A stretch of 64,000 bases of DNA, taken from the NCBI RefSeq assembly GCF_044197065.1, contig NZ_JBIQOI010000006.1, positions 1 to 64,000 of the forward strand. The letters run 5' to 3'. Numbering within the stretch: position 1 is the first letter of the stretch; each line of letters begins with the position of its first letter. Under the pieces are notes generated by a model. It saw only the letters and a program-made list of their open reading frames with translations. It searched no databases and was not told the origin of the DNA. The DNA is from Kluyvera ascorbata_C (GTDB lineage: Bacteria > Pseudomonadota > Gammaproteobacteria > Enterobacterales > Enterobacteriaceae). Shown one piece after another: positions 33,381-40,810 of the stretch. The translations under genes were made by a program, and so were the position numbers.

Positions 33381-33405
33381 TGCGCCCCTGTCCGGGCGCA
33401 TTCAT
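33381..33405 (+). terminator. Likely terminator of tsr
   Basis: TGCGCCC-ctgtcc-GGGCGCA followed by TTCATT, 8 bp after the stop. Confidence 0.65.
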
Positions 33406-33488
33406 TCAGCAATGGCTGGTAATGAAGGGGTATCCGTAGAGGTTGTCGGGCGAACGGAATTTATCATGGAAGGACGTATCGCCCGCCG

Positions 33489-33965
33489 TTAACCCGCACA
33501 AACGAGAATCGGCGAATAAAAATTACTGATAATCATTGCGTTATCAGGTGTTTTGCGGATGCTCAGCAGTCGCTTCTGGCCTGGGGTGATCCCCAGCGCG
33601 TATTTTTCAAAGACGCCAGCAGGCACGTTATCGTGACCAAATTTCTCGACCTGCGTGATGCGTAGCTGGTAGAACGTTTCGTGAACGTAGTTCCACTCAA
33701 AGCTCTCCTGGCGCGACACCTTAGAGTGCTGGCCATCGTTAACCACCTCGCCGTTCATGTTGAAATAACCGGTACCATCCGGTGCGAAGTGCATTACCAC
33801 CATCCCTTCAAATAAAAACCGGTTGTCCTGATGGCTGTCTTTATAGGTGAGGCTACCCTGACAGGTCATTGAGAGCCGCGTGGTGTTGCGTATCCATAGT
33901 GAGGTTCCAAGAATAATCAACAGATTAAGCAAGATGAAACCGATGAGCCGTTTGTGCTTTTTCAC
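33489..33965 (-). CDS. FidL-like membrane-anchored protein
   Basis: Protein of 158 residues beginning at a GTG that overlaps the upstream regulator stop (GTGA). One N-terminal membrane helix (about 6-24), then a periplasmic domain with Cys in LSMTCQGSLTYK and a Cys near the C-terminus (ILVCAG) that may pair. The layout and gene pairing match Salmonella FidL, encoded next to the CadC-like regulator MarT in SPI-3. It probably modulates the sensor domain of the partner regulator. The ATG at 34028 is possible but ignores the coupled overlap. Confidence 0.72.
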   Translation of the reverse strand: MKKHKRLIGFILLNLLIILGTSLWIRNTTRLSMTCQGSLTYKDSHQDNRFLFEGMVVMHFAPDGTGYFNMNGEVVNDGQHSKVSRQESFEWNYVHETFYQLRITQVEKFGHDNVPAGVFEKYALGITPGQKRLLSIRKTPDNAMIISNFYSPILVCAG

Positions 33966-34711
33966 TTTTGCCACTCGTAGTAATAGAGCGTCTGGCAGGC
34001 GCTGGCTTTGCCGAGAAACTGGGAACATTGGGAGAGCACCAGACGACCTTCATCGCCATACAGCAAGGGATCCTGAATATGCGCATAAAAGACAGAGTGA
34101 TTCAGGCAGGAAAACGCCCCGTCTTTTTGAATCTGTGCGATCAGCTTTTTAGCCTGTTCCCTGAAGACATCCGCCAGCGGCGCGAGGGTATAGACCGGGC
34201 AGTTGCCGATATGCTCCAACAAATAGATATCGGCCTGCTGTTGCCGGTTTTTCCAGACGATGGCCGTGCTACAAAGCGCCAGTACGATGAGGGTGACTAT
34301 CGCGTATACGGCGGCACATTTTCTCGGGCGGGGGGCTTTTTCACGCTTCAATACCGGGGAAGCCGGGAGGGGAGTGAGCGGGGCGATAGAAATATCCGCG
34401 CTGAGCATAAACCCCACTTTTGGCACGGTGACAATAAACAGGCTGTCAGGCACCAGCGTGGCAAATATTTTGCGCAGAATACTGATGTACTGATTGAGCG
34501 AGTTGCTGGAACCACGCAGCCCGCGCTCGTCCCAGACTTGTTCAAGGAACGTTTCGCGTTCGACCACCATGCCGTGGTGGGCAATCAGCAGATTGAGGAT
34601 CGTTTGCGCCGTGCAGGTTAATATCTGGCTTTCCGAGTCGGGATCGTTTTGTAATGTCAGTGAACCATCCTCGTTGTCATAAACGAGTACGTTCGCGAGC
34701 AGATATTTCAT
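33962..34711 (-). CDS. CadC/MarT-like transmembrane winged-helix regulator
   Basis: Protein of 249 residues. An OmpR-type winged helix fills the N-terminus (about 1-105, with TCTAQTILNLLIAHHGMVVERETFLEQVW and SNSLNQYISILRKIF), then a Pro-rich linker, one membrane helix (about 132-153) and a short periplasmic domain with several Cys (GNCPVY, FSCLN, SQCSQF, SACQTLYYYEW). ToxR/CadC-type regulators work from the membrane and often need a small partner, here the downstream FidL-like protein. Its place beside the pilus operon makes the latter a candidate target, by inference only. Confidence 0.82.
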   Translation of the reverse strand: MKYLLANVLVYDNEDGSLTLQNDPDSESQILTCTAQTILNLLIAHHGMVVERETFLEQVWDERGLRGSSNSLNQYISILRKIFATLVPDSLFIVTVPKVGFMLSADISIAPLTPLPASPVLKREKAPRPRKCAAVYAIVTLIVLALCSTAIVWKNRQQQADIYLLEHIGNCPVYTLAPLADVFREQAKKLIAQIQKDGAFSCLNHSVFYAHIQDPLLYGDEGRLVLSQCSQFLGKASACQTLYYYEWQK

Positions 34712-34817
34712 GGTTTTCAGGCGATCCGGATCGGGTAAAAAAACGACGTTAACGTATGTCTAGCCATTTTAGCCTGCTTTGTTATCGGTAACATTGATCC
34801 GGCTCGCCCTATTTTGA

Positions 34818-35786
34818 TTAATAAGTAAGCGTAATAACGACGTCGTCGCTGAACAGGCCTGTGCCGCTCAGCGTCTGTGGCGGCACGGTGCCGTAGACGG
34901 TGAAGTTCTGCACGTTTCCGTCCTCGTGCGTAACCTCTAGCGTGTTGCTGCCCGTCTGCTCTCCCCACGGTATGGTTGTGCCTGCATCCTGCCACAGCGC
35001 GTATTGCAGGCACTGATGCCGATCGTTACAGAGCTGCCGCTGGCTCCCTGAAGCGTGTTCACCTGCGCTTATTCCCAATGAGTAGTGCGTGCCTACCGGG
35101 CAGCGAGAGCGAATGGTGGCCGTCGAGGAGATGCGCGACATCAGTGATGTGCTGTTGACGGTGCCGAAGTCGAGCGGCGTTACGCTCTGGATAAAACAGC
35201 TGTCAGACAGCGTTGCGCTGGCGCTGGATGAGTTGTCGATGGCTTCCCCTTCGTTCTCACCATCCTGGCAGTTGCGCAACGAAGCCGTGCTCGTCGCGCT
35301 GTTCCAGGTCAGCCTCAAGCCCATCGTATAGTTAAAATAGCTGCGTACCGGCAGGTTGCTCTGCCCGGCGGGTATGGACGCCTGTAGAGGGAACGTCCCG
35401 CCGACGACCTGGTTGCCTCCCGCGGTCAGTGAGGTTTGTAGCGCGCGTCCCGATGCCTGTGAGGTCAGCTCCTGGCTGGTATCAAGGGCGCTGTAAAGGC
35501 GAAACAGCATCGTGTATTGCTTGCCTTCTTCATCGCCGTTTGAGGTCATTTTAAACGGCGAGGTATCCAGGCTGCTCAGGCAGACCTTAAAGTAACGCGT
35601 TTCGCCATAATCGGCATAACAGCTGAATTTAACGTTCGCGTGTGTCGTACTCCCGCTGCCGGTTACCAGCGTACCAAATGCGGAGGTTTCCCCCTGGGTT
35701 ATCCAGCAATTCGAAGCGTGAACAGGGCGACACAGAAAACCCGCGCAAAGCAGAAGAAGTAAGGCGAGGGGGATTTTTAATGACAC
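34818..35786 (-). CDS. Spore-coat-U-domain tip adhesin of an archaic pilus
   Basis: Secreted protein of 322 residues with a signal peptide (MSLKIPLALLLLLCAGFLCRPVHA). Two SCPU-type immunoglobulin-like domains follow (about 25-180 and 190-322), the second ending with the donor-strand-accepting pattern GLFSDDVVITLTY. CsuE-type two-domain subunits sit at the pilus tip and bind surfaces. It is last in the operon and overlaps the usher gene by 10 bp. Confidence 0.85.
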   Translation of the reverse strand: MSLKIPLALLLLLCAGFLCRPVHASNCWITQGETSAFGTLVTGSGSTTHANVKFSCYADYGETRYFKVCLSSLDTSPFKMTSNGDEEGKQYTMLFRLYSALDTSQELTSQASGRALQTSLTAGGNQVVGGTFPLQASIPAGQSNLPVRSYFNYTMGLRLTWNSATSTASLRNCQDGENEGEAIDNSSSASATLSDSCFIQSVTPLDFGTVNSTSLMSRISSTATIRSRCPVGTHYSLGISAGEHASGSQRQLCNDRHQCLQYALWQDAGTTIPWGEQTGSNTLEVTHEDGNVQNFTVYGTVPPQTLSGTGLFSDDVVITLTY

Positions 35787-38047
35787 AGCAAGGTTCCCAG
35801 ATTGATTGTCGTTCTGCCCTGAGCCGCGGGGAGGGTGACTTCACAGCGCCCTGACGGGGTTTGGAATTGAAGTGCGCCGGGCATCGGTGGGCTTTCCAGC
35901 CAGATAAAACCATCGCGCCCGACGATGGATTGGCTATCGCCAAAGGTCACAAGGCTGCCGACGGGCAGCGGCCTGTGCTGCTGATCCATAACTTGCGCAC
36001 TGACCAGAGATGAACGATGAACCTGAAAATCGACTTTTACGGCTTCACTCTGCCCGGGCGTTGCGCGCATTTCCGTCAGCGGCGTGACGACATCAGGCGG
36101 TAAGCCCAGCGGGTCGAGCGAGATTTTACTTTTTTGATAACGGGGCAAATCCGTCAACAGTAAGAAGCCGTTGTCATCCGTTTTGCCCGCCGGACGGTTT
36201 TCTACCGCGATGGGGACGCCGCTGATGCCATCGGTGGTGACGAGTGCAATGCCCTGGCGGTTATAGCGCAACGCATAAGGGTGTGAGTCCAGCAGGATGA
36301 AGGAGCCTTCTCCGCTGAGGTAGCGGTTGTTGCTTTGATTATCGCGGTCCATCCCCACATGCCACTCGCCGTATTGGCTCAGATAGCCCAGGTCAGCGTG
36401 TTGTTGTCGGGTGCTCGCGTTATTCTGGCTGAGCTGCCATGACCAGCCGCCTGACTGATAATCCGGTTGGTGGCGATAGTCCGCGCGCGTAGATTGATTG
36501 CTCATTTGCAGTGAAACCGTGTCTTTACGGCCAAGCGGAACCGACAGCATCAGTTGAATCGTTTTGTCGCCAGAGCTCAGCGCATGCGTAAACGCGAAGG
36601 TGGTGGAGATACGGTTACTAAAGGATTTTGACCAACTGGCGTTCAGATATCGAGCACTATCCTGCCGTACCCATCCTGCTCCCAGCGTTCCCCACCCCGA
36701 TAGCGTTTGGCTGACCCAGAGATTGTCAGTGCGCCTGACCGGTAGGCTACCGGAAAGGCGCGCAATGTCTGTCCATTGCTCGCTGCTGCGGCTGGTGCTG
36801 GCGGCGAGCCCCAGCCCTTGTCCGTTCCACTGGTAGCCTACCCCCCACTTTACACCATCTCCCTGCGGGCTTTGGCTGCCCGCAATATGGCTGCTGACAA
36901 TGCCTGCGAGTGGAGAGACCAGCCAATCTTCCGATACGCCGAGGTTATGCGCGTCGCGGTGCTGCTCAGTGTGGGTGCTGAGGGTCAGGCTGTTGTTGAA
37001 ACCGTAGCGCCAGCCAGCGTCCAGCAGGGGGGTGGCGGCGTAGTCGTTTGAGCGCTCGGCATAGCGTTGGCGCAGCCAGCCGATATCCAGCGAACTGCTG
37101 CTGATACCTTGCGCTAGCATGTTGGGCGCACCATATAAATCGAGCGTGACTTCCCGGCGCTGGCCGTTGATATCAGTGATCACCACCTGAGCCTGACCGC
37201 TACCTGAGAAGGTAGGGAGCGTATTGAGTATGTAGTTCCCGGGCGTCACCTGCTGATGGCTCTGTTGCAGCCCATCAATATACAAATCGACCGTAGACGG
37301 TAGCGCGACGCTATCGCTGAACGCCGTGCGTGGCGCGGTATTTAGCTGTGGGTCGAGTTGAAAATTGCGTGCCAGATGCAGCCCGCCAAAGCGCACCTGA
37401 CGGCTCCAGCCCACGCCCGTGGTTACGCTATCGCCGACGGCAATACTGGTGAGCCAACGAGGGAAATCATACTGCCAGGTCGTCATGAGCCGGGTATGCA
37501 TGGCCGCCTCTGCATTGTCTCCGCGTTGAAAACGGCTGTTCGTGCTGTTGCTGAGCTGACCCGGCAGCCAGCCGGAGGTCTGGAGCTGGCTTTGTAAGCT
37601 GGTTTGCTTGAGCGTGGTGGTTTTACTGGAATAGAGCGAGTAATCCAGCGTGAGATTGCCCATCTCCTCGGCCTGAGGAAGCGCATCGGGGGCATGATTT
37701 GGCTGTGCGTCCAGGTTCTGGACGTGGGTGAGTTCGCTTTCGGGAAGCGTAAGGGCAAGCTGTTGCTGCAGGCTATCGAAGTTGACCTGAATGTGCTTTT
37801 CCGCCGAAAGGTTAATCCACGGCGCGTTCGCTTTCGGCGCAGAGATGCCCAGTTTTACGGCATCCTCAGCGCTTATCCACAACGATCCGTGGTCTACGCG
37901 GACGGGCCATAGCCCGTCGTACAGATAGCGGTTAACGGCAATGGAGAGATACTGTGTGGTTTCAGCGGATGGCTCAGCGTGGAGCGACATTGTTATTAAC
38001 CACAGCAGCAGGATGCACGCTGAGCTGACTGGCTTGAGTATGTTCAT
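35777..38047 (-). CDS. Outer-membrane usher of the archaic pilus
   Basis: Protein of 756 residues with a signal peptide (MNILKPVSSACILLLWLITMSLHA). It contains the usher barrel with typical segments (QVVITDINGQRREVTLDLYGAPNMLAQGISS, YGFNNSLTLSTHTEQHRDAHNLG), a plug region and a C-terminal domain (PVAVENRPAGKTDDNGFLLLTDLPRYQKSKISLDP-type, then ILGRDGFIWLESPPMPG-like). It is shorter than FimD (about 830-880), as expected for CsuD-like archaic ushers. Its start lies 74 bp inside the chaperone gene, an unusually long overlap that forces this start because the signal peptide begins there. Confidence 0.9.
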   Translation of the reverse strand: MNILKPVSSACILLLWLITMSLHAEPSAETTQYLSIAVNRYLYDGLWPVRVDHGSLWISAEDAVKLGISAPKANAPWINLSAEKHIQVNFDSLQQQLALTLPESELTHVQNLDAQPNHAPDALPQAEEMGNLTLDYSLYSSKTTTLKQTSLQSQLQTSGWLPGQLSNSTNSRFQRGDNAEAAMHTRLMTTWQYDFPRWLTSIAVGDSVTTGVGWSRQVRFGGLHLARNFQLDPQLNTAPRTAFSDSVALPSTVDLYIDGLQQSHQQVTPGNYILNTLPTFSGSGQAQVVITDINGQRREVTLDLYGAPNMLAQGISSSSLDIGWLRQRYAERSNDYAATPLLDAGWRYGFNNSLTLSTHTEQHRDAHNLGVSEDWLVSPLAGIVSSHIAGSQSPQGDGVKWGVGYQWNGQGLGLAASTSRSSEQWTDIARLSGSLPVRRTDNLWVSQTLSGWGTLGAGWVRQDSARYLNASWSKSFSNRISTTFAFTHALSSGDKTIQLMLSVPLGRKDTVSLQMSNQSTRADYRHQPDYQSGGWSWQLSQNNASTRQQHADLGYLSQYGEWHVGMDRDNQSNNRYLSGEGSFILLDSHPYALRYNRQGIALVTTDGISGVPIAVENRPAGKTDDNGFLLLTDLPRYQKSKISLDPLGLPPDVVTPLTEMRATPGQSEAVKVDFQVHRSSLVSAQVMDQQHRPLPVGSLVTFGDSQSIVGRDGFIWLESPPMPGALQFQTPSGRCEVTLPAAQGRTTINLGTLLCH

Positions 38048-38729
38048 TCAGATAAGCGCGCAAGGAGGAGAGCGAATCACGGTGGCGGCGTTTAAACGGC
38101 AGCGCGAACTGTTTCCCAGGAAGCACATAGCCTGCCAGGCCTGCGAGCGTATCGACTACCTGCCCGTTGTTGGCAATGGCCTGGACGTTGCTCAAGCGGA
38201 TATGGGTATTGCCCTTGTTCTGACACCATACGTTCTGGTTTTCCTGCTGGCAGGAGAGTTGAGCCGTTTCGTCCTCTCGGGTGAGTTCCTGTGGGGCGAT
38301 AAAGAGCGGTATGGAGTAGCGCAACAGGAAATGGACGCCATTTTGGTCAGGAGCGTTGAGGTGGCCGTGAGGAAGTTCATCAACCAACAGACGAAAGCTC
38401 TGCTCCTGTGGATGGGCAACGGGGTTGAGGACCACAATGCGTACCAGCTGACGCTGCCCTGGCGCTAGCGATGTCACCGCTGGGCTACTGACGACGTTAT
38501 TTGTCAGCGTCAAAACATCCTTCCCTGAGGACTGCGTCCAGTCATAGACGCGGATCTGCGCATGAATGATCTGGTCCCCGGTGTTGGTGAGGTACAGCGC
38601 ACCGGCGCGCTGGGAGGTCGTAAGATTCAGCATCACTGGCGCTACCTGTAGGGTGGCGCAGTGCGCGTAGTGAGTGAACACGGAAAGAATGGCTAGCCAG
38701 AATAGGGCAAAGAGCGAGAAACGGCGCAT
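37974..38729 (-). CDS. Periplasmic pilus chaperone
   Basis: Protein of 251 residues, signal peptide at the N-terminus (FSLFALFWLAILSVFTHYAHCA), then the PapD-like N-domain (LQVAPVMLNLTTSQRAGALYLTNTGDQIIHAQIRVYDW) with the family feature LAPGQRQLVRIV, and the second domain with a Cys pair (LSCQQ...WCQNKG). It caps subunits by donor-strand complementation and delivers them to the usher. It lies 2 bp downstream of the major subunit gene and its end overlaps the usher gene. Confidence 0.9.
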   Translation of the reverse strand: MRRFSLFALFWLAILSVFTHYAHCATLQVAPVMLNLTTSQRAGALYLTNTGDQIIHAQIRVYDWTQSSGKDVLTLTNNVVSSPAVTSLAPGQRQLVRIVVLNPVAHPQEQSFRLLVDELPHGHLNAPDQNGVHFLLRYSIPLFIAPQELTREDETAQLSCQQENQNVWCQNKGNTHIRLSNVQAIANNGQVVDTLAGLAGYVLPGKQFALPFKRRHRDSLSSLRAYLNEHTQASQLSVHPAAVVNNNVAPR

Positions 38730-38731
38730 GC

Positions 38732-39226
38732 TCAGTACACCAGATTCAAGGTGACATCATCGCTGTATAACCCGGCTTTGGCATTGGTCAGGGCACCTGC
38801 TTCAATAACGCCGACAATGGTTTCGGATTGGGTTTGTCCGGTGCCGGTGCCTTCAATCCCGCCGCTGGCGTTCATCGGGGTTTTCTTGCTTTCGTCAGCA
38901 TATAATTTGTAGGCAATGTTTTGCGCCCCAATGCTGCTGTCTTCTGGTTTCAGCCAGAAGGTGCCGTCACTGTCGCCATCGCTGCTGGCAGCGGAGAGAG
39001 TAAACGGCGTACCGTTGGTGCACAGCACGCTGAGTTGGGTGGAGGTATTAATTTCGCTGGATTCATCCGAACCGTGGCTGGCGAAATTCAGATCGTTGGC
39101 CTGCAGCGTGCAGGATTTCAATACCTCCAGTGAAACGTGCATGGTCGCAGTAGCAGGGCTATCTGCCAACGCGGCGTGCGGAATAATGCAAAACAGGCTG
39201 AAAATGACGATAGGCATCTTTTTCAT
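38732..39226 (-). CDS. Major pilin, spore coat protein U family
   Basis: Protein of 164 residues with a signal peptide (MKKMPIVIFSLFCIIPHAALA). The mature part starts with an alternating hydrophobic donor-strand pattern (ATATMHVSLEVLKSCTL) and ends YSDDVTLNLVY, as in CsuA/B and other SCPU pilins; it has the Cys pair CTL...VLCTN. It heads the operon subunit-chaperone-usher-tip on the minus strand, with a 228-bp upstream gap that should hold the promoter. Confidence 0.87.
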   Translation of the reverse strand: MKKMPIVIFSLFCIIPHAALADSPATATMHVSLEVLKSCTLQANDLNFASHGSDESSEINTSTQLSVLCTNGTPFTLSAASSDGDSDGTFWLKPEDSSIGAQNIAYKLYADESKKTPMNASGGIEGTGTGQTQSETIVGVIEAGALTNAKAGLYSDDVTLNLVY

Positions 39227-39454
39227 AGATAAACTCCGATAGATAAATTGATGCAGTCATGGAATAAGCATATTTCTGGCTGGTATTCGCGCAGATAGTA
39301 AAATCAGCCCCCACTGAAGGATACTTTTATCCGTTAAATCTCAGCCTATTCCGAATAATGTAATTGGAATGTTCATTGTGCGTTTCCAGCTTATTTCTGC
39401 CAGGAAACGCTACGGTAATATTTACGTCTCATCACTTATGATTTCGTTAAGTCA

Positions 39455-39991
39455 TTACTGATAAAGTGAACTATTATTTATTGTGCGAATTTTTCGATGC
39501 AATTCGGCCAGCGTATTACAGTTAAATTTCGTCATCGCATTACGGCGATGGGTATAAATTGTCTTCGGTGATTTGTGCAGCATATTGGCAATGTCTGAGG
39601 GTGAATATCCCATTATTATCAATAAGCAAACGTGGATTTCGGAGTGCGTTAGCGGCGGCTCTCGGCGTAGCGTTCGGCGAAAATCAGGTTTTTTAAACTG
39701 CTGGCTCATCGCTTTTAGCGACAGCTTATCGCTGAAGACGCAGGCCCGTTCTGGCGGCAGGAATTGTTGAACTTCCTGTACTCGATTGTGTTCGGTTACG
39801 ATCAGCCATTTTGATTCGCTATTATCGCTGAGGATCTGCTCGCGCAATTTAAATACGCTGTCATCGTTCTCCAGATTAAACCATTGGGGCGTTGGGGCCG
39901 GGTTAATCATATAAGGCAGGGCATGCTTTAAACCCAGCCAAAGGAAATAGTTGTTGCTCAAGATAACCAGTTGATACGGTGGGTAGATCAT
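39455..39991 (-). CDS. LuxR/FixJ-type transcriptional regulator linked to the pilus
   Basis: Protein of 178 residues. The C-terminal HTH is LTHSEIHVCLLIIMGYSPSDIANMLHKSPKTIYTHRRNAMTKFNC (about 114-158). The N-terminus looks like a degenerate receiver without the acidic phosphorylation pocket. Its start overlaps the stop of the EAL gene (ATGA). It points into the pilus operon on the same strand and is likely its activator. YjjQ and BglJ in this window have the same general build. Confidence 0.82.
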   Translation of the reverse strand: MIYPPYQLVILSNNYFLWLGLKHALPYMINPAPTPQWFNLENDDSVFKLREQILSDNSESKWLIVTEHNRVQEVQQFLPPERACVFSDKLSLKAMSQQFKKPDFRRTLRREPPLTHSEIHVCLLIIMGYSPSDIANMLHKSPKTIYTHRRNAMTKFNCNTLAELHRKIRTINNSSLYQ

Positions 39992-40629
39992 GATGATTTA
40001 TTCCATAAGAATCCCTGGCCATAATTAGCGTGTGAATCTCGGGCTAATTGATAGTCGGCAAGGGTTTCAATCCCCTCGACAAGGACTTCATCGGCGATGT
40101 TTTTGCATAACCGGGCAAGTTTGAGAAAGGGCTCCTTGCATTCGCGACTCGTCCAGAACGCATGTTTATCGATTTTGGCCCCAGAGAAGCGGTAATCCTG
40201 TTCGACCAGGCAGGGCAGGATGTCGTCATGGACATCATCGGCCCAGACTGCGATACCCATTTTCCTCAGTGCGGCAATACGTACGCGGAGCTGTTGGCTT
40301 TCAGCCGGTGAAAGCTGTGGCAGTTGCTCAAGGTCAGTCAGCTCAATGGCAATGTTCTCAAGCGTGCCGGGTTCTTCGCTAAGGCGCTGTAAAAAGTCAG
40401 GCGTAAGCAGAACATCGGCATTGGCGTTCAGGTAGTACTTGCCAGAAGAGGGGGTGCTGAGCACGTGCTTCAGTTGGGCAAAGAAAAGCGTGATTCTGGT
40501 TTCCAGCGCCATTGTGCTGAAAAAATGCTCAAGGTTAATTTGCGACGGTGCAGTGGAAAGAACTTCCCAGGCGACGATATTTTCATCATCTAAGAAGCGA
40601 ATGGATTCGAATTTATACCCAGTGAGCAT
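39988..40629 (-). CDS. EAL-domain protein (putative c-di-GMP phosphodiesterase)
   Basis: Single-domain protein of 213 residues. The EAL motif itself is changed to WEVL, but other catalytic positions can be matched: N in YLNANAD, E in IELTD, the Asp pair in WADDVHDD, K in GAKIDKHAF, E in VEGIET and Q in GQGFLW. The canonical DDFG loop is replaced by DDVH. It may therefore be active, weakened, or a c-di-GMP-binding effector. It is co-transcribed with the LuxR-type gene and the pilus operon lies downstream, suggesting c-di-GMP-linked control of the pili. Confidence 0.78.
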   Translation of the reverse strand: MLTGYKFESIRFLDDENIVAWEVLSTAPSQINLEHFFSTMALETRITLFFAQLKHVLSTPSSGKYYLNANADVLLTPDFLQRLSEEPGTLENIAIELTDLEQLPQLSPAESQQLRVRIAALRKMGIAVWADDVHDDILPCLVEQDYRFSGAKIDKHAFWTSRECKEPFLKLARLCKNIADEVLVEGIETLADYQLARDSHANYGQGFLWNKSS

Positions 40630-40810
40630 GATTACGCAGCAATGTTTACCAATAATTTGTGTGTTGGTAAATGCTAGTTAATCTTATTTTGTTGGTATAT
40701 TTATAAATATAAATTGAGTTTATATGGTGATTTAAGCTGGTTTTTAATTGGTATAAAGCTTTATATGCTTTCATAAGGGGTGGCGTACCCCCTATGAAAG
40801 CGCGCCAATT

